64,000 bases of DNA from Comamonadaceae bacterium (GTDB taxonomy: Bacteria; Pseudomonadota; Gammaproteobacteria; Burkholderiales; Burkholderiaceae_C): contig CANGME010000006.1 of the NCBI GenBank assembly GCA_947455145.1, positions 62,001 through 126,000 of the forward strand. The letters are read 5' to 3'. Below are positions 35,621 to 43,827 of the stretch, one piece after another; the stretch's first letter is position 1; the number at the start of each line of letters is the position of its first letter. Below the pieces are notes generated by a model. That model was not told the origin of the DNA and searched no databases. It was given only the letters and a program-made list of their open reading frames with translations. A program made the translations under genes and the position numbers.

Positions 35621-36520
35621 ATGCAAATCACAGTCGGAATTTTGGGTTTGGGCATCATGGGCTCGGCCATGTCGGGCAATATGCTCAAAGCGGGCTTCAG
35701 GGTCGTGGGTTTTGATGTGGATGCAGGCCGCTTGGCCGATTTCAAAAAAGCCGGTGGCGAGATCGCCAGTTCACAGCGTGAGGTGGCCGAGAAGGTGGAC
35801 ATCATCGTCAGCGTTCTGCCCAGTGTCAAAGCATTGGATGAAGGCATCAGCGGCCTGCTGGCCTCAGGCCGCCAAGGCTTGATCTTGATCGAGTCCAGCA
35901 CCTTGCCGATTGAAGACAAAGAGCGCAACCGCGAGCGCTGCGGCAGCGCCATCACGATGTTGGATTGCCCCTTGAGCGGCACCGGCGCGCAGGCGCTGAC
36001 GCGAGATTTGTCGGTCTATGCCAGCGGTGACGAGGCAGCCGTGCAGCGCTGCATCGCCGTGTTTGAAGGCTTTGCCCGCTCGCACCATTACGTGGGTGAG
36101 TTCAGCAACGGCAGCAAGATGAAATATGTGGCCAACCTGCTGGTGGCGATTCACAACGTCTCCACCGCCGAAGCCTTTGTGCTGGGCATGAAGGCTGGCC
36201 TGGACCCGGCCATGATTTACAAGGTGATTGGCGACGGCGCAGGCAGCTCGCGCATGTTCCAGGTGCGCGGCCCCATGATGGTGGAGGGCGTGTACGAGCC
36301 CGCCGGCATGAAGGTGTCGATCTGGCAGAAAGACATGAAGATCATCTCCGAGTACGCCACCAAGCTCGATTGCCCCACACCGCTGCTGGCCGCATCCGCC
36401 GCCTACTACACCGCCGCCATGGCCAAGGGCCTGGGCAACCAGGACACCGCGGCTGTTTGCGATGTGCTGGAAGAGTGGGCGCGGCATTTGCGCGCCGGTG
36501 TTAAAGCCGAATCTAAATAA
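35621..36520 (+). CDS. 3-hydroxyisobutyrate dehydrogenase family oxidoreductase
   Basis: 299 residues of the beta-hydroxyacid dehydrogenase family. NAD loop VGILGLGIMGSAMSGNML at the N-terminus, substrate loop LDCPLSGTGAQALT near 115, and catalytic Lys in GSKMKYVANLLVAIHN near 171. It oxidises a beta-hydroxy acid to its semialdehyde, or runs the reverse reaction. It lies 29 bases after the propeller lipoprotein and 93 bases before the HbpS-like gene, with a palindromic repeat in the latter gap. Confidence 0.9.
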   Translation: MQITVGILGLGIMGSAMSGNMLKAGFRVVGFDVDAGRLADFKKAGGEIASSQREVAEKVDIIVSVLPSVKALDEGISGLLASGRQGLILIESSTLPIEDKERNRERCGSAITMLDCPLSGTGAQALTRDLSVYASGDEAAVQRCIAVFEGFARSHHYVGEFSNGSKMKYVANLLVAIHNVSTAEAFVLGMKAGLDPAMIYKVIGDGAGSSRMFQVRGPMMVEGVYEPAGMKVSIWQKDMKIISEYATKLDCPTPLLAASAAYYTAAMAKGLGNQDTAAVCDVLEEWARHLRAGVKAESK

Positions 36521-36527
36521 ACCCAGC

Positions 36528-36585
36528 CCGTTCGGGCTGAGCTTATCGAAGCCTTGCAACCCTTCGACAAGCTCAGGGCGCACGG
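36528..36585. repeat. REP-type palindrome, intergenic copy
   Basis: CCGTTCGGGCTGAGC... and its near reverse complement ...CTTCGACAAGCTCAGGGCG flank a short centre (GCCTTGCAACCC). The same palindrome occurs at 49881-49932 inside rsmE, and its left half at 44527-44552 inside the G3E GTPase gene. Elements of this type are widespread in Comamonadaceae. Confidence 0.85.
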
Positions 36586-36613
36586 TGTTTTGAAATAAAC
36601 AAGGAACAACAGA

Positions 36614-37057
36614 GTGAACTCAATCTCTTTAGACCAAGCCCGAATCATCGCCGACGCGGCGCTGAAAAAAGGCCGCGCCCTCAACTTCGCCCCCCTCACC
36701 GTGGCCGTGCTCGACGCCGGGGGCCAACTCAAAGCGCTCCTGCGTGAAGACGATTGCAGCCTGCTCCGCCCGGAGGTCGCCATTGGCAAAGCCTGGGGCG
36801 TGCTGGGCATGGGCTTTGGTGGGCGCGAGTTGTCGCGCCGTGCCGAGAAAGTGCCGACCTTCTTCACCGCCCTCAACGCCATGTCCAATGGCCGCATGGT
36901 GCCGGTGGCGGGTGGTGTGTTGATCCGCAATGCCGCAGGGCAAATCATCGGTTCAGTCGGCATCTCGGGCGACACGTCTGACAACGATGAAATCTGCTCG
37001 GTCGCAGGTGTGCAGGCCGCTGGCCTGGCGCCCGATACCGGCAACCCACTGTCGTGA
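36614..37057 (+). CDS. HbpS/GlcG family (DUF336) protein
   Basis: 147 residues starting at GTG after AAGGAAC. The family core is LTVAVLDAGGQLKALLREDD, FTALNAMSNGRMVPVAGGVL and GSVGISGDTSDNDE. HbpS binds haem or iron in Streptomyces, and GlcG-like proteins accompany many catabolic operons without known reaction. The stop overlaps the SDR start as GTGA, so both are translated together. Confidence 0.87.
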   Translation: MNSISLDQARIIADAALKKGRALNFAPLTVAVLDAGGQLKALLREDDCSLLRPEVAIGKAWGVLGMGFGGRELSRRAEKVPTFFTALNAMSNGRMVPVAGGVLIRNAAGQIIGSVGISGDTSDNDEICSVAGVQAAGLAPDTGNPLS

Positions 37058-37839
37058 GCACTACCGCTTCTTTGCCCACGGGTCGCGTCGCACTTGTCAC
37101 CGGTGCGGCACGCGGCATTGGCGCGTCCACCGTCCTAGCCCTAGCGCAAAGAGGCATTGCCCCCGTGCTGGCCGTGCGTGACCCGCAGGCCGCGCAAGCC
37201 GCTGCGGATGCCGTGAGCGCCCTGGGTGTGGCGTGCCGCATCGAGGTCTGCGATGTGGCCGATTACGCCTCAGTTCAGCGCTGTGTGACCAACGTGCTCA
37301 AGGCATGGGGTCGCATCGACATCGTCATCAACAACGCAGGCCAGATCGAACCGCAAGCGCCGCTAGCGCAGACCGACCCCGCGCAGTGGGCACGCGCCAT
37401 GCAGGTCAATCTGGTCGGCCCGTACAACATCATCCACGCCGCACTGCCCGAGTTGTTGCAGCGCAAAGGTGTGGTGCTGAATGTCTCCACCGGTGCAGCG
37501 CACACACCACGCGATGGGTGGTCAGCCTATTGCACCTCCAAAGCAGGTTTGCTCATGATGAGCCGCTCGGTGCTGAACGAATACGGGAAAGAAGGCCTCT
37601 CGGTTTACAGCCTGCAACCCGGCCTGGTCGATACCGCCATGCAAGGCCTGATTCGCGCCCAGGGCGTGAACGAAATCAGCCGCATTCCGCAAGAAAAACT
37701 CGCACCACCCAGCGTGTCCGCAGGCCTGATAGCCTGGCTGGCCGACACCGTGCCGCAAGACCTCATGGGCAGCGACTTGTCGGTGAATGACGCGGGGTTG
37801 TTGGCGCGTGCTGGTGTGGTTCTGGCCTCTGCTCATTGA
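37054..37839 (+). CDS. short-chain dehydrogenase/reductase
   Basis: 261 residues with a GTG start overlapping the previous stop. Cofactor loop VTGAARGIGAS, NNAGQ motif near residue 92, and catalytic Ser/Tyr/Lys in NVSTGAA and YCTSK. The protein oxidises an alcohol or reduces a ketone with NAD(P). It ends the gene run before the 500-base repeat-rich gap. Confidence 0.9.
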   Translation: MSTTASLPTGRVALVTGAARGIGASTVLALAQRGIAPVLAVRDPQAAQAAADAVSALGVACRIEVCDVADYASVQRCVTNVLKAWGRIDIVINNAGQIEPQAPLAQTDPAQWARAMQVNLVGPYNIIHAALPELLQRKGVVLNVSTGAAHTPRDGWSAYCTSKAGLLMMSRSVLNEYGKEGLSVYSLQPGLVDTAMQGLIRAQGVNEISRIPQEKLAPPSVSAGLIAWLADTVPQDLMGSDLSVNDAGLLARAGVVLASAH

Positions 37840-37906
37840 TGTTGCCTTTGATGATGACTCGTGATCTTTTGCTTACCTTGCGTCTTGCTGGTATCGAGCG
37901 GGATCG

Positions 37907-37966
37907 GTCATCACGCGGGGAGTCATCTCGGGCAGAGTCATTACGCGCTATGTCATCACGGGATCA
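37907..37966 (+). repeat. four tandem 15-bp repeats
   Basis: GTCATCACGCGGGGA, GTCATCTCGGGCAGA, GTCATTACGCGCTAT and GTCATCACGGGATCA follow one another at exact 15-base spacing (GTCAT at 37907, 37922, 37937, 37952). The first five bases are constant and the remainder degenerate. Role unknown. Confidence 0.8.
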
Positions 37967-37980
37967 TGTCGGCGGCGCAC

Positions 37981-38031
37981 TCTGCTCCGCGACTGTCCCC
38001 CGGCCTTCGGCCTCCACCTTGATGTCGCTGC
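37981..38031 (-). repeat. inverted partial copy of the 38176-38221 repeat
   Basis: Read on the minus strand this stretch gives CAGCGACATCAAGGTGGAGG, then CCGAAGGCCGGGGGACAGTC, closely matching the plus-strand loop of the hairpin element (AGCGAAATCAAGGAGGATGC, CGCAGGCCGGGGGACATTC). The two copies are ~145 bases apart in opposite orientation. Confidence 0.75.
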
Positions 38032-38097
38032 GCAGAGCGCGCCACCGACCTGATCCTGCGAGCACCCCGCGTCACCCCGGTTTCTCTCGTCATTCTC

Positions 38098-38124
38098 GTC
38101 ATTCCCGCGAAGGCGGGAATCCAG
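38098..38124 (+). repeat. short palindromic repeat (GGATTCCCGC family), copy 2
   Basis: ATTCCCGC-GAAG-GCGGGAAT is a perfect 8-bp stem with the family's TCCAG flank, the best preserved of the five copies in this window. Confidence 0.85.
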
Positions 38125-38151
38125 TCTCGTCGCACACCCACCCTGCTCGCT

Positions 38152-38253
38152 GCCTCGGCGCTTGGGGTGAGTGGCGTAGCGAAATCAAGGAGGATGCCGC
38201 AGGCCGGGGGACATTCGCGAAGCTACTTACCCCAAGTGCCGAGGCGTACAAAA
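38152..38253 (+). repeat. long hairpin repeat element upstream of the BKACE gene
   Basis: Bases 38152-38175 and 38222-38245 pair over 24 positions; the three non-Watson-Crick positions are all G.U on the plus-strand RNA. An inner stem GCGAA/TTCGC (38179-38183 with 38214-38218) continues the helix. The right half plus ~20 following bases recurs at 3001-3054. It could be an RNA element, a terminator-like structure or a mobile palindrome. Confidence 0.65.
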
Positions 38254-38343
38254 ACCCGGCGTCAACTCACCTGTTCACGAACAAAACCGCTTCGATCAAG
38301 TGACCGACTAAACGATCAACAGCGCAACTTCACAAACCACACC

Positions 38344-39276
38344 ATGGCCCAACCCCGCAAAGTTATCATCACCTGTGCCGTGACCGGCGCGATCCACACG
38401 CCCTCTATGTCGCCGCATCTGCCGGTCACGCCGGACGAAGTGGCCGCTGCGGCCATTGGTGCGGCTGAGGCGGGCGCGGCGGTCATTCACCTTCATGCGC
38501 GTGACCCTATAGACGGTCGCCCCACACAAGACCCCGCCGCCTTTGCGCAGTTCTTGCCTGAGATCAAGGCCAAGACCAGCGCCGTCATCAACATCACCAC
38601 GGGTGGCAGCCCGCACATGACCGTGGCCGAGCGGCTGCGCCCGGCGCACCACTACAAACCAGAGCTGGCCTCGCTCAATATGGGCTCGATGAATTTTGGC
38701 CTGTACCCGATGCTGGATCGGCAAAAAGAATTCAAGCACGCGTGGGAGCGCACGCACCTGGAGAACAGCCGCGACCTGGTGTTCAAAAACACCTTTGCCG
38801 ACATCGAATACGTGCTCACCTCTTGCACGGCCAATGGCACGCGCTTTGAGTTTGAGTGCTACGACATTTCGCACCTCTACAACCTCGCGCATTTTGTGGA
38901 TCGCAAACTCGCCACGCCGCCCTTCTTTGTGCAAAGCGTGTTCGGCTTGCTCGGTGGTATTGGCGCACACCCCGAAGACCTGATGCACATGAAGCGCACG
39001 GCGGATCGCTTGTTTGGTAAAGACTTTGTGTGGTCAATTTTGGGCGCGGGCCGCAACCAGATTCCGCTCGCCACACTTGGCGCGGCACAAGGCTCCAACG
39101 TGCGCGTGGGGCTAGAAGATTCGCTGTGGATTGGGCCGGGCCAGTTGGCCGAATCCAACGCCGCCCAGGTGCGCAAAATCAGGCAGGTGTTTGAAGGCCT
39201 GTCGCTTGAAATCGCCACGCCCGCTGAGGCGCGCCAAATGCTCGCGCTCAAAGGCGCAGACCAAGTCAATTTCTAA
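38344..39276 (+). CDS. BKACE family 3-keto acid cleavage protein (DUF849)
   Basis: 310 residues from MAQPRKVIITCAVTGAIHT; longer frames upstream run through repeat DNA. Zinc-site HLHARDP near residue 47, NITTGGSP near 83 and a late IGPGQLAESNAAQVRKI. BKACE enzymes cleave a beta-keto acid with acetyl-CoA to give acetoacetate and a CoA ester (3-keto-5-aminohexanoate is the founding substrate). In this arm it could split a ring-opened keto acid. It is 33 bases ahead of the LLM-type gene. Confidence 0.88.
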   Translation: MAQPRKVIITCAVTGAIHTPSMSPHLPVTPDEVAAAAIGAAEAGAAVIHLHARDPIDGRPTQDPAAFAQFLPEIKAKTSAVINITTGGSPHMTVAERLRPAHHYKPELASLNMGSMNFGLYPMLDRQKEFKHAWERTHLENSRDLVFKNTFADIEYVLTSCTANGTRFEFECYDISHLYNLAHFVDRKLATPPFFVQSVFGLLGGIGAHPEDLMHMKRTADRLFGKDFVWSILGAGRNQIPLATLGAAQGSNVRVGLEDSLWIGPGQLAESNAAQVRKIRQVFEGLSLEIATPAEARQMLALKGADQVNF

Positions 39277-39309
39277 AAATCATTTGCACAAACTCTAAGG
39301 ATTGCCACG

Positions 39310-40398
39310 ATGAAATACAGCATGTTCATGATGCCCCTGCACCCACCCGGTCGCAACATCAGCCAGACTTTGCAAGAAGACCGCAAAGCCGTCATCATGG
39401 CCGACCAGCTGGGCTATAGCGAGGCCTATGTGGGTGAGCACGTCACCGACGCGGCCGAGACCGTCACCTCGTCCCTGATTTTCTTGGCTAGCTTGATTGC
39501 CGAGACCAAGCAGATCATGCTGGGCACCGGCACACTCAATCTGCCCAACTCGCACCCCGCCGCCATTGCCGCCAACGCGGCCATGCTGGACCACCTGCTG
39601 CAAGGGCGCTTCATCATGGGCATCAGCCCCGGTGGCTTGATGTCGGACGCAGAGCTGTTTGGCAACTTTGGCAAAGACCGCAACGCCATGTTTGTCGAGA
39701 GCATCAACACCATTTTGAAAATTTGGGAGTCCGAGCCGCCCTACAACATCGAGGGCCAGTTCTGGAACACATCGGTCGCCAAAACCATGATCCCCGAGAT
39801 CGGCCAAGGCTACATCATGAAGCCGTTTCAAAGGCCGCACCCGCTGATTGTGGGCACAGCGGTGGCCCCGTTTTCCAAGGGCGTGACTGAGATGGCCAAG
39901 CGCGGCTGGCAACCCATCTCGGCCAACTTCTTGATGCCCGAGTGGGTCAAAACACATTGGCCCAATTACGTCGAGGGGCGCGCTGCGGTGGGCGCGGTGG
40001 CCTCACCTGCTGAGTGGCGCGTGGCCAAAAGCATCTTTGTGGCGGACGACGAAGCCACGGCCAAGCGCTACGCGCTGGAAGAGGGTGGCCCCTACCATTT
40101 CTACTTCAAGCAACTGGTGCGCAAGCTGGTGGGCGGTGGCCGCAGCAACCTGTTCAAGACCGACCAAGCCATGCCCGACAGCGAAGTCACCCCCGACTTT
40201 GTGACGAAAAAATTGGTGCTGGCCGGCACGGTGAATTCCGTCGTCGATCAGATCCTGGCCTTCCGCGAGCACGTGGGCGACTTCGGCAACCTGCTCTACG
40301 CCTGCCACGACTGGATGGACCCGGCCCTGGGCCAGCGATCCATGGAACTGTTTGCCACCGAAGTCATGCCCCGCGTTAACGCTGCAATTAACCGATAA
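39310..40398 (+). CDS. LLM-class (luciferase-like) flavin-dependent oxidoreductase
   Basis: 362 residues. MFMMPLHPPGRN at the start, ADQLGYSEAYVGEHVTD, LGTGTLNLPNSHPAAIAANA and FIMGISPGGLMSD are typical of the bacterial luciferase/limonene-monooxygenase-like family that uses reduced flavin and O2. A late segment TVNSVVDQILAFREHVGDFG is also typical. It probably hydroxylates or Baeyer-Villiger-oxidises a pathway intermediate; substrate unknown. Ten bases separate it from the amidohydrolase gene. Confidence 0.88.
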   Translation: MKYSMFMMPLHPPGRNISQTLQEDRKAVIMADQLGYSEAYVGEHVTDAAETVTSSLIFLASLIAETKQIMLGTGTLNLPNSHPAAIAANAAMLDHLLQGRFIMGISPGGLMSDAELFGNFGKDRNAMFVESINTILKIWESEPPYNIEGQFWNTSVAKTMIPEIGQGYIMKPFQRPHPLIVGTAVAPFSKGVTEMAKRGWQPISANFLMPEWVKTHWPNYVEGRAAVGAVASPAEWRVAKSIFVADDEATAKRYALEEGGPYHFYFKQLVRKLVGGGRSNLFKTDQAMPDSEVTPDFVTKKLVLAGTVNSVVDQILAFREHVGDFGNLLYACHDWMDPALGQRSMELFATEVMPRVNAAINR

Positions 40399-40407
40399 GG
40401 AAAACCC

Positions 40408-41556
40408 ATGTTTTACACCTGCGCCCCCCAATGCTCTGACCCCAACCACAACCACACCAAGCCTGGCACAGCATCAAACGCCAAGAGCCAAGCCGCCACG
40501 CGCGCCAAGCCCGTGGCCAAGACCCAAACCATCGTCAAAAACAGCAAGGGCAAATCCAAAATAGTGGACATCCATTGCCACTACCTCAACCCGGTGGTGA
40601 ACCAGAAAACCGCCCACCTCAACGCCGCCAAGTACGACCCCACGGTGACGTTTGCCAACGCCTTGACGAACGAAACCAACGTCAAGCAAATGAAAGACCG
40701 CGCGCCCAAGCTGATGGGCATCGAGCAGCGCATGGCCGACATGGACCGCATGGGTGTGGACATTCAGGCCGTGTGCCCCGCGCCCTACCACTACTTTTAT
40801 TTCACCGAGCCCGACCTGGGTGCCAGCTTGGCGCGCGAGGTGAACGAAGGCATTGCCGCGCTGGTGGCCGCGCACCCCGACCGCTTCGTCGGCATGGGCT
40901 CCGTACCCTTGCAAAACGCGGAGTTGGCGGTGCAAGAGCTGGAGTACGCGGTGAAAAAACTCGGCCTCAAAGGCGTGGAGATCAACACCAACGTCAATGG
41001 CCTGAACTTGACCGACCCCAAGCTCGGGCTGGAGAAGTTTTTTGCCAAAGCCAATGAGTTGGGCGTGGTGATCTTCATGCACCCGCTGGGCTTCACCCAG
41101 GGCGAGCGCTTGACCAACCACTACTTCAACAACGTCATCGGCAACCCGCTGGACACCACCATCGCCGTCAGCCATTTGATCTTTGATGGTGTGGTGCAGC
41201 GTAACCCCAAGATCAAGTTCATCGCCGCGCACGGCGGCGGCTTCATCGCCCACTATTGGGCCCGCATGGACCACGCCTGGAAGGCCCGCCCTGATTGCCG
41301 TACCGTCATCAAGCGCAAGCCCTCCAGCTACCTGGAGAAGTTTTACTTCGACACCATCACCTTCGACCCGGCGATGCTCAAAAACCTGATCGACCGCTAC
41401 GGTGCCGACCACGTCTTGCTGGGCACCGACTACCCCTACGACATGGGCGAAGACGACCCGCTCGGCCTGATCCGCGCCGTCAAGCGCCTGCCTGCCGATC
41501 AGCGGCGGCAGATTGAAGGCCTGAATGCCATGAAGTTATTGAAGATCAAAGCGTAG
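40408..41556 (+). CDS. metal-dependent amidohydrolase/decarboxylase (ACMSD-like) with unusual N-terminal extension
   Basis: 382 residues. The catalytic part starts at VDIHCHYLNP (HxH metal ligands near 54-56), continues with FMHPLGFTQG, IAAHGGGFIAHYWARMDH and LLGTDYPYDMGEDDP (Asp ligand), as in amidohydrolase-2/ACMSD-type decarboxylases. Ahead of it are ~50 residues not found in typical members: a Cys/His patch MFYTCAPQCSDPNHNH and an Ala/Lys/Thr-rich linker. Known relatives decarboxylate or hydrolyse aromatic or semialdehyde acids. It is between the LLM gene and a Bug receptor gene. Confidence 0.88.
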   Translation: MFYTCAPQCSDPNHNHTKPGTASNAKSQAATRAKPVAKTQTIVKNSKGKSKIVDIHCHYLNPVVNQKTAHLNAAKYDPTVTFANALTNETNVKQMKDRAPKLMGIEQRMADMDRMGVDIQAVCPAPYHYFYFTEPDLGASLAREVNEGIAALVAAHPDRFVGMGSVPLQNAELAVQELEYAVKKLGLKGVEINTNVNGLNLTDPKLGLEKFFAKANELGVVIFMHPLGFTQGERLTNHYFNNVIGNPLDTTIAVSHLIFDGVVQRNPKIKFIAAHGGGFIAHYWARMDHAWKARPDCRTVIKRKPSSYLEKFYFDTITFDPAMLKNLIDRYGADHVLLGTDYPYDMGEDDPLGLIRAVKRLPADQRRQIEGLNAMKLLKIKA

Positions 41557-41590
41557 CAATTTTGAAGTTAACTCAACCCAAGGAGATGAC

Positions 41591-42580
41591 ATGAAACAAG
41601 TGTTTAAGTTTTTGAAGTCTGTAGTCGGCGGCAGTGCACTCGTGCTGGCCGCTGCGGGCCTGGGCCATGCCGGTGCTCAGGCACAAGCTTTCCCCAATAA
41701 ACCCGTCAAGCTCATCGTGACCTACCCCGCTGGTGGCAGCTCCGATTTGATGGCCCGCATCATGGGGCAAAAGCTGAGCGAGGCTTGGGGGCAGCCGGTG
41801 GTGATCGAGAGCAAGCCCGGTGCGGCTGGCTCTATCGGCATGGAGTTTGCCGCGCGCCAAGCGGCTGATGGCTACACCTTTGTCATCGGCAACCTCGGCC
41901 CCGCGTCGGTCAACCCGATCATCAACAAAGTGCCCTACAACATGGAGAAGGACTTCATCGCCGTCTCCTTGGTGGCCACCGGGCCCAACATCTTGGTTGT
42001 GCCCACCAGCTCACCCTTTAAAAGCCTGGCCGATTTGCTGACTGCGGCAAAAGCCAAGCCCGGGGCCTTGAGCTTTGGCACCAGCGGCCCGGGGAGTATG
42101 TCGCACCTGGCGGGCGAGATGATCATGCGCCAGGCCAACGTCAAACTTATCGGCGTGGCCTACAAGGGAGGCGGTCTTGCGGTCAATGACCTGCTGGGTT
42201 CGCACCTGCAAATGTTGGTGTCTGATGCCTTGCCGGTGTCGCAGCACATCAAGAGTGGTCGCCTTCGGCCACTGGCCATCACGAGTGCCCAGCGCTCACC
42301 TCTGTACCCCGACATTCCCACTTTCACTGAAGCTGGTCTGCCCTTGGCCGCACTCAACTGGTGGGGCGTGTACTTGCCTACCGGCACACCCAAGGCGGTG
42401 GTGGACAGCTACCATGCAGCGCTGGTCAAAGTCATGGCCGACCCGGATCTGAAAGACCGCTTCGCTGGTTTGGGTGTGGAGGCTATGGCCAGTTCACAAG
42501 ACGAATTCAAAGCCTTCATGGCTGCAGAGCATGCCAAGTACGCCAAGTTGGTGGCCGACAACAACATCAAGGGAGAGTAA
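41591..42580 (+). CDS. Bug/TctC family periplasmic receptor
   Basis: 329 residues. Signal peptide to about residue 33 (GHAGAQAQA), then FPNKPVKLIVTYPAGGSSDL, PADGYTF-type strand QAADGYTFVIGN, ligand loop GTSGPGSMSHLAG, and GVAYKGGGLAVND. It binds a carboxylate for a tripartite transporter whose membrane parts are not present here. RBS AAGGAG precedes the ATG. Its stop overlaps the next start (TAATG), coupling it to the LVIVD protein. Confidence 0.92.
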   Translation: MKQVFKFLKSVVGGSALVLAAAGLGHAGAQAQAFPNKPVKLIVTYPAGGSSDLMARIMGQKLSEAWGQPVVIESKPGAAGSIGMEFAARQAADGYTFVIGNLGPASVNPIINKVPYNMEKDFIAVSLVATGPNILVVPTSSPFKSLADLLTAAKAKPGALSFGTSGPGSMSHLAGEMIMRQANVKLIGVAYKGGGLAVNDLLGSHLQMLVSDALPVSQHIKSGRLRPLAITSAQRSPLYPDIPTFTEAGLPLAALNWWGVYLPTGTPKAVVDSYHAALVKVMADPDLKDRFAGLGVEAMASSQDEFKAFMAAEHAKYAKLVADNNIKGE

Positions 42581-43827
42581 TGTTTCAAGCACCGCAACCG
42601 GCCGGTCGCGCCGACCAAACTCTTTCCCACAACATGAAGCTGCTGGCCCACCACGAGCTGGCAGGCTTTGGCGGCTTGGGCGAAGGCATGGCCATGCAGC
42701 TCACGGGTGATGGCCGCCGCATCATGTGGCTCGCGCATGAGGGCGCGCCCAAGAATTTCTCGGGTGTGGATGTGACCGATCCGCGCAACCCCAAGCTGAT
42801 CGTGCAGACCGATTTGCCGCACGCCAAAGTGCGCTCCAACTCGCTGGACGTGGTGGGCAACATCATGGCCGTGGCCTACCAAACCCAGGTCGTTGGCCTC
42901 AAGCCTGCGGGGGTGGATTTGTTTGACATCAGCACGCCCGAGTCGCCGCGCCTCATCTCTCACTTTGACTGCTCAGGCCCGCATTCGCGCGGCGTGCACG
43001 CGGTGTGGTTTGTCGATGGCAAAACCATCCACATGTCGGCCGGTTCGGGCGACTTTGTACCCACCAACCCGCTGGACGATCAGTTCTACCGCATCCTGGA
43101 TGTATCCAATCTCTCCAAGCCGGTGGAGGTGGGCCGCTGGTGGTACCCCGGCACGCGCGTGGGCGATAGCGCCCCGCCGCCGCCGCGCTTGCCCGCGCCG
43201 TTTGACATGGGCTTTCGCACCCACAACACCAACGTCTTCCCCGATCAACCCGACCGGGCTTATGTGGGCTACATCGACGGCGGCGCGCTGGTGCTCGACA
43301 TCAGCGACCTGAGCAACATCAAGGTCGTCTCCAAGTGGAACCACTCACCCCCGTTCAACGGCTTCACCCACACCGTGCTGCCACTCAAAGAGCGCGGCCT
43401 GTGGATCGTGAGCGATGAATGCGTGCTGGACAACGGCGCCGACTGGCCCAAGCTGGTCTGGGTGGTGGACGCACGCAATGAAGCCAATCCCGTGCCCATC
43501 AGCACCTTCCCCGCGCCCCCGGTGGAGGCCTTTGCCAAACGCGGTGGCCGCTTTGGCGCGCACAACCTGCATGAGAACTTGCCCGGCCCCGGCTCGTTTC
43601 GCTCCGACACGATCATCGTCGGCACCTTCTTCAACGCCGGTGTGCGCGTCTATGACACCAGCAACCCCTTTGCCGTGGAAGAAATCGCCTACTACGTGCC
43701 CGGCGCGCCCAAGCTCTCGCCCGCTGGCGCGATTCAGCTCAACGATGTGTTCGTCGATGAAAACCGCATCGTGTACACGGTGGATCGGTTCACGGGTGGG
43801 CTCTATATCCTTGAGATGAACATTTGA
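42580..43827 (+). CDS. LVIVD-repeat beta-propeller protein
   Basis: 415 residues from MFQAPQPAGRAD. The repeats take the form ...GVDVTDPRNPKLIVQTDL..., ...GVDLFDISTPESPRLIS..., ...ILDVSNLSKPVEVGRW..., ...ALVLDISDLSNIKVVSKW... and ...VRVYDTSNPFAVEEIAYY..., the LVIVD pattern of a propeller. Several His-containing loops (GPHSRGVHAVW, THNTNVFP, GFTHTVLP, GAHNLHENLPG) line up as in selenium-binding-protein-like propellers, so a metal site is possible. No signal peptide. It overlaps both neighbours by start/stop codons. Function unknown. Confidence 0.8.
   Translation: MFQAPQPAGRADQTLSHNMKLLAHHELAGFGGLGEGMAMQLTGDGRRIMWLAHEGAPKNFSGVDVTDPRNPKLIVQTDLPHAKVRSNSLDVVGNIMAVAYQTQVVGLKPAGVDLFDISTPESPRLISHFDCSGPHSRGVHAVWFVDGKTIHMSAGSGDFVPTNPLDDQFYRILDVSNLSKPVEVGRWWYPGTRVGDSAPPPPRLPAPFDMGFRTHNTNVFPDQPDRAYVGYIDGGALVLDISDLSNIKVVSKWNHSPPFNGFTHTVLPLKERGLWIVSDECVLDNGADWPKLVWVVDARNEANPVPISTFPAPPVEAFAKRGGRFGAHNLHENLPGPGSFRSDTIIVGTFFNAGVRVYDTSNPFAVEEIAYYVPGAPKLSPAGAIQLNDVFVDENRIVYTVDRFTGGLYILEMNI

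Larger units (their letters stand above)
37840..38343. other. repeat-dense intergenic region without a supported gene
   Basis: The 504 bases between the SDR and BKACE genes hold four tandem 15-mers (37907-37966), an inverted copy of the 38201 element (37981-38031), a GGATTCCCGC-type palindrome (38098-38124) and a long hairpin (38152-38245). Frames across it translate repeat DNA and lack protein character. The BKACE start at 38344 has no strong ribosome site, so this leader may matter for its expression. Confidence 0.75.

Noticed and set aside
36528-36585. Terminator between the hydroxyacid dehydrogenase and HbpS-like genes
   Set aside because: The hairpin has no T-run and the same sequence occurs inside coding DNA elsewhere, so it is better called a repeat.
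38167-38343. An N-terminal extension of the BKACE protein
   Set aside because: The extra codons translate the hairpin repeat; BKACE proteins begin at the MAQPRKVIIT position.
42361-42579. A longer LVIVD protein beginning inside the Bug gene
   Set aside because: It would overlap the receptor gene out of frame; the TAATG junction gives a natural start.
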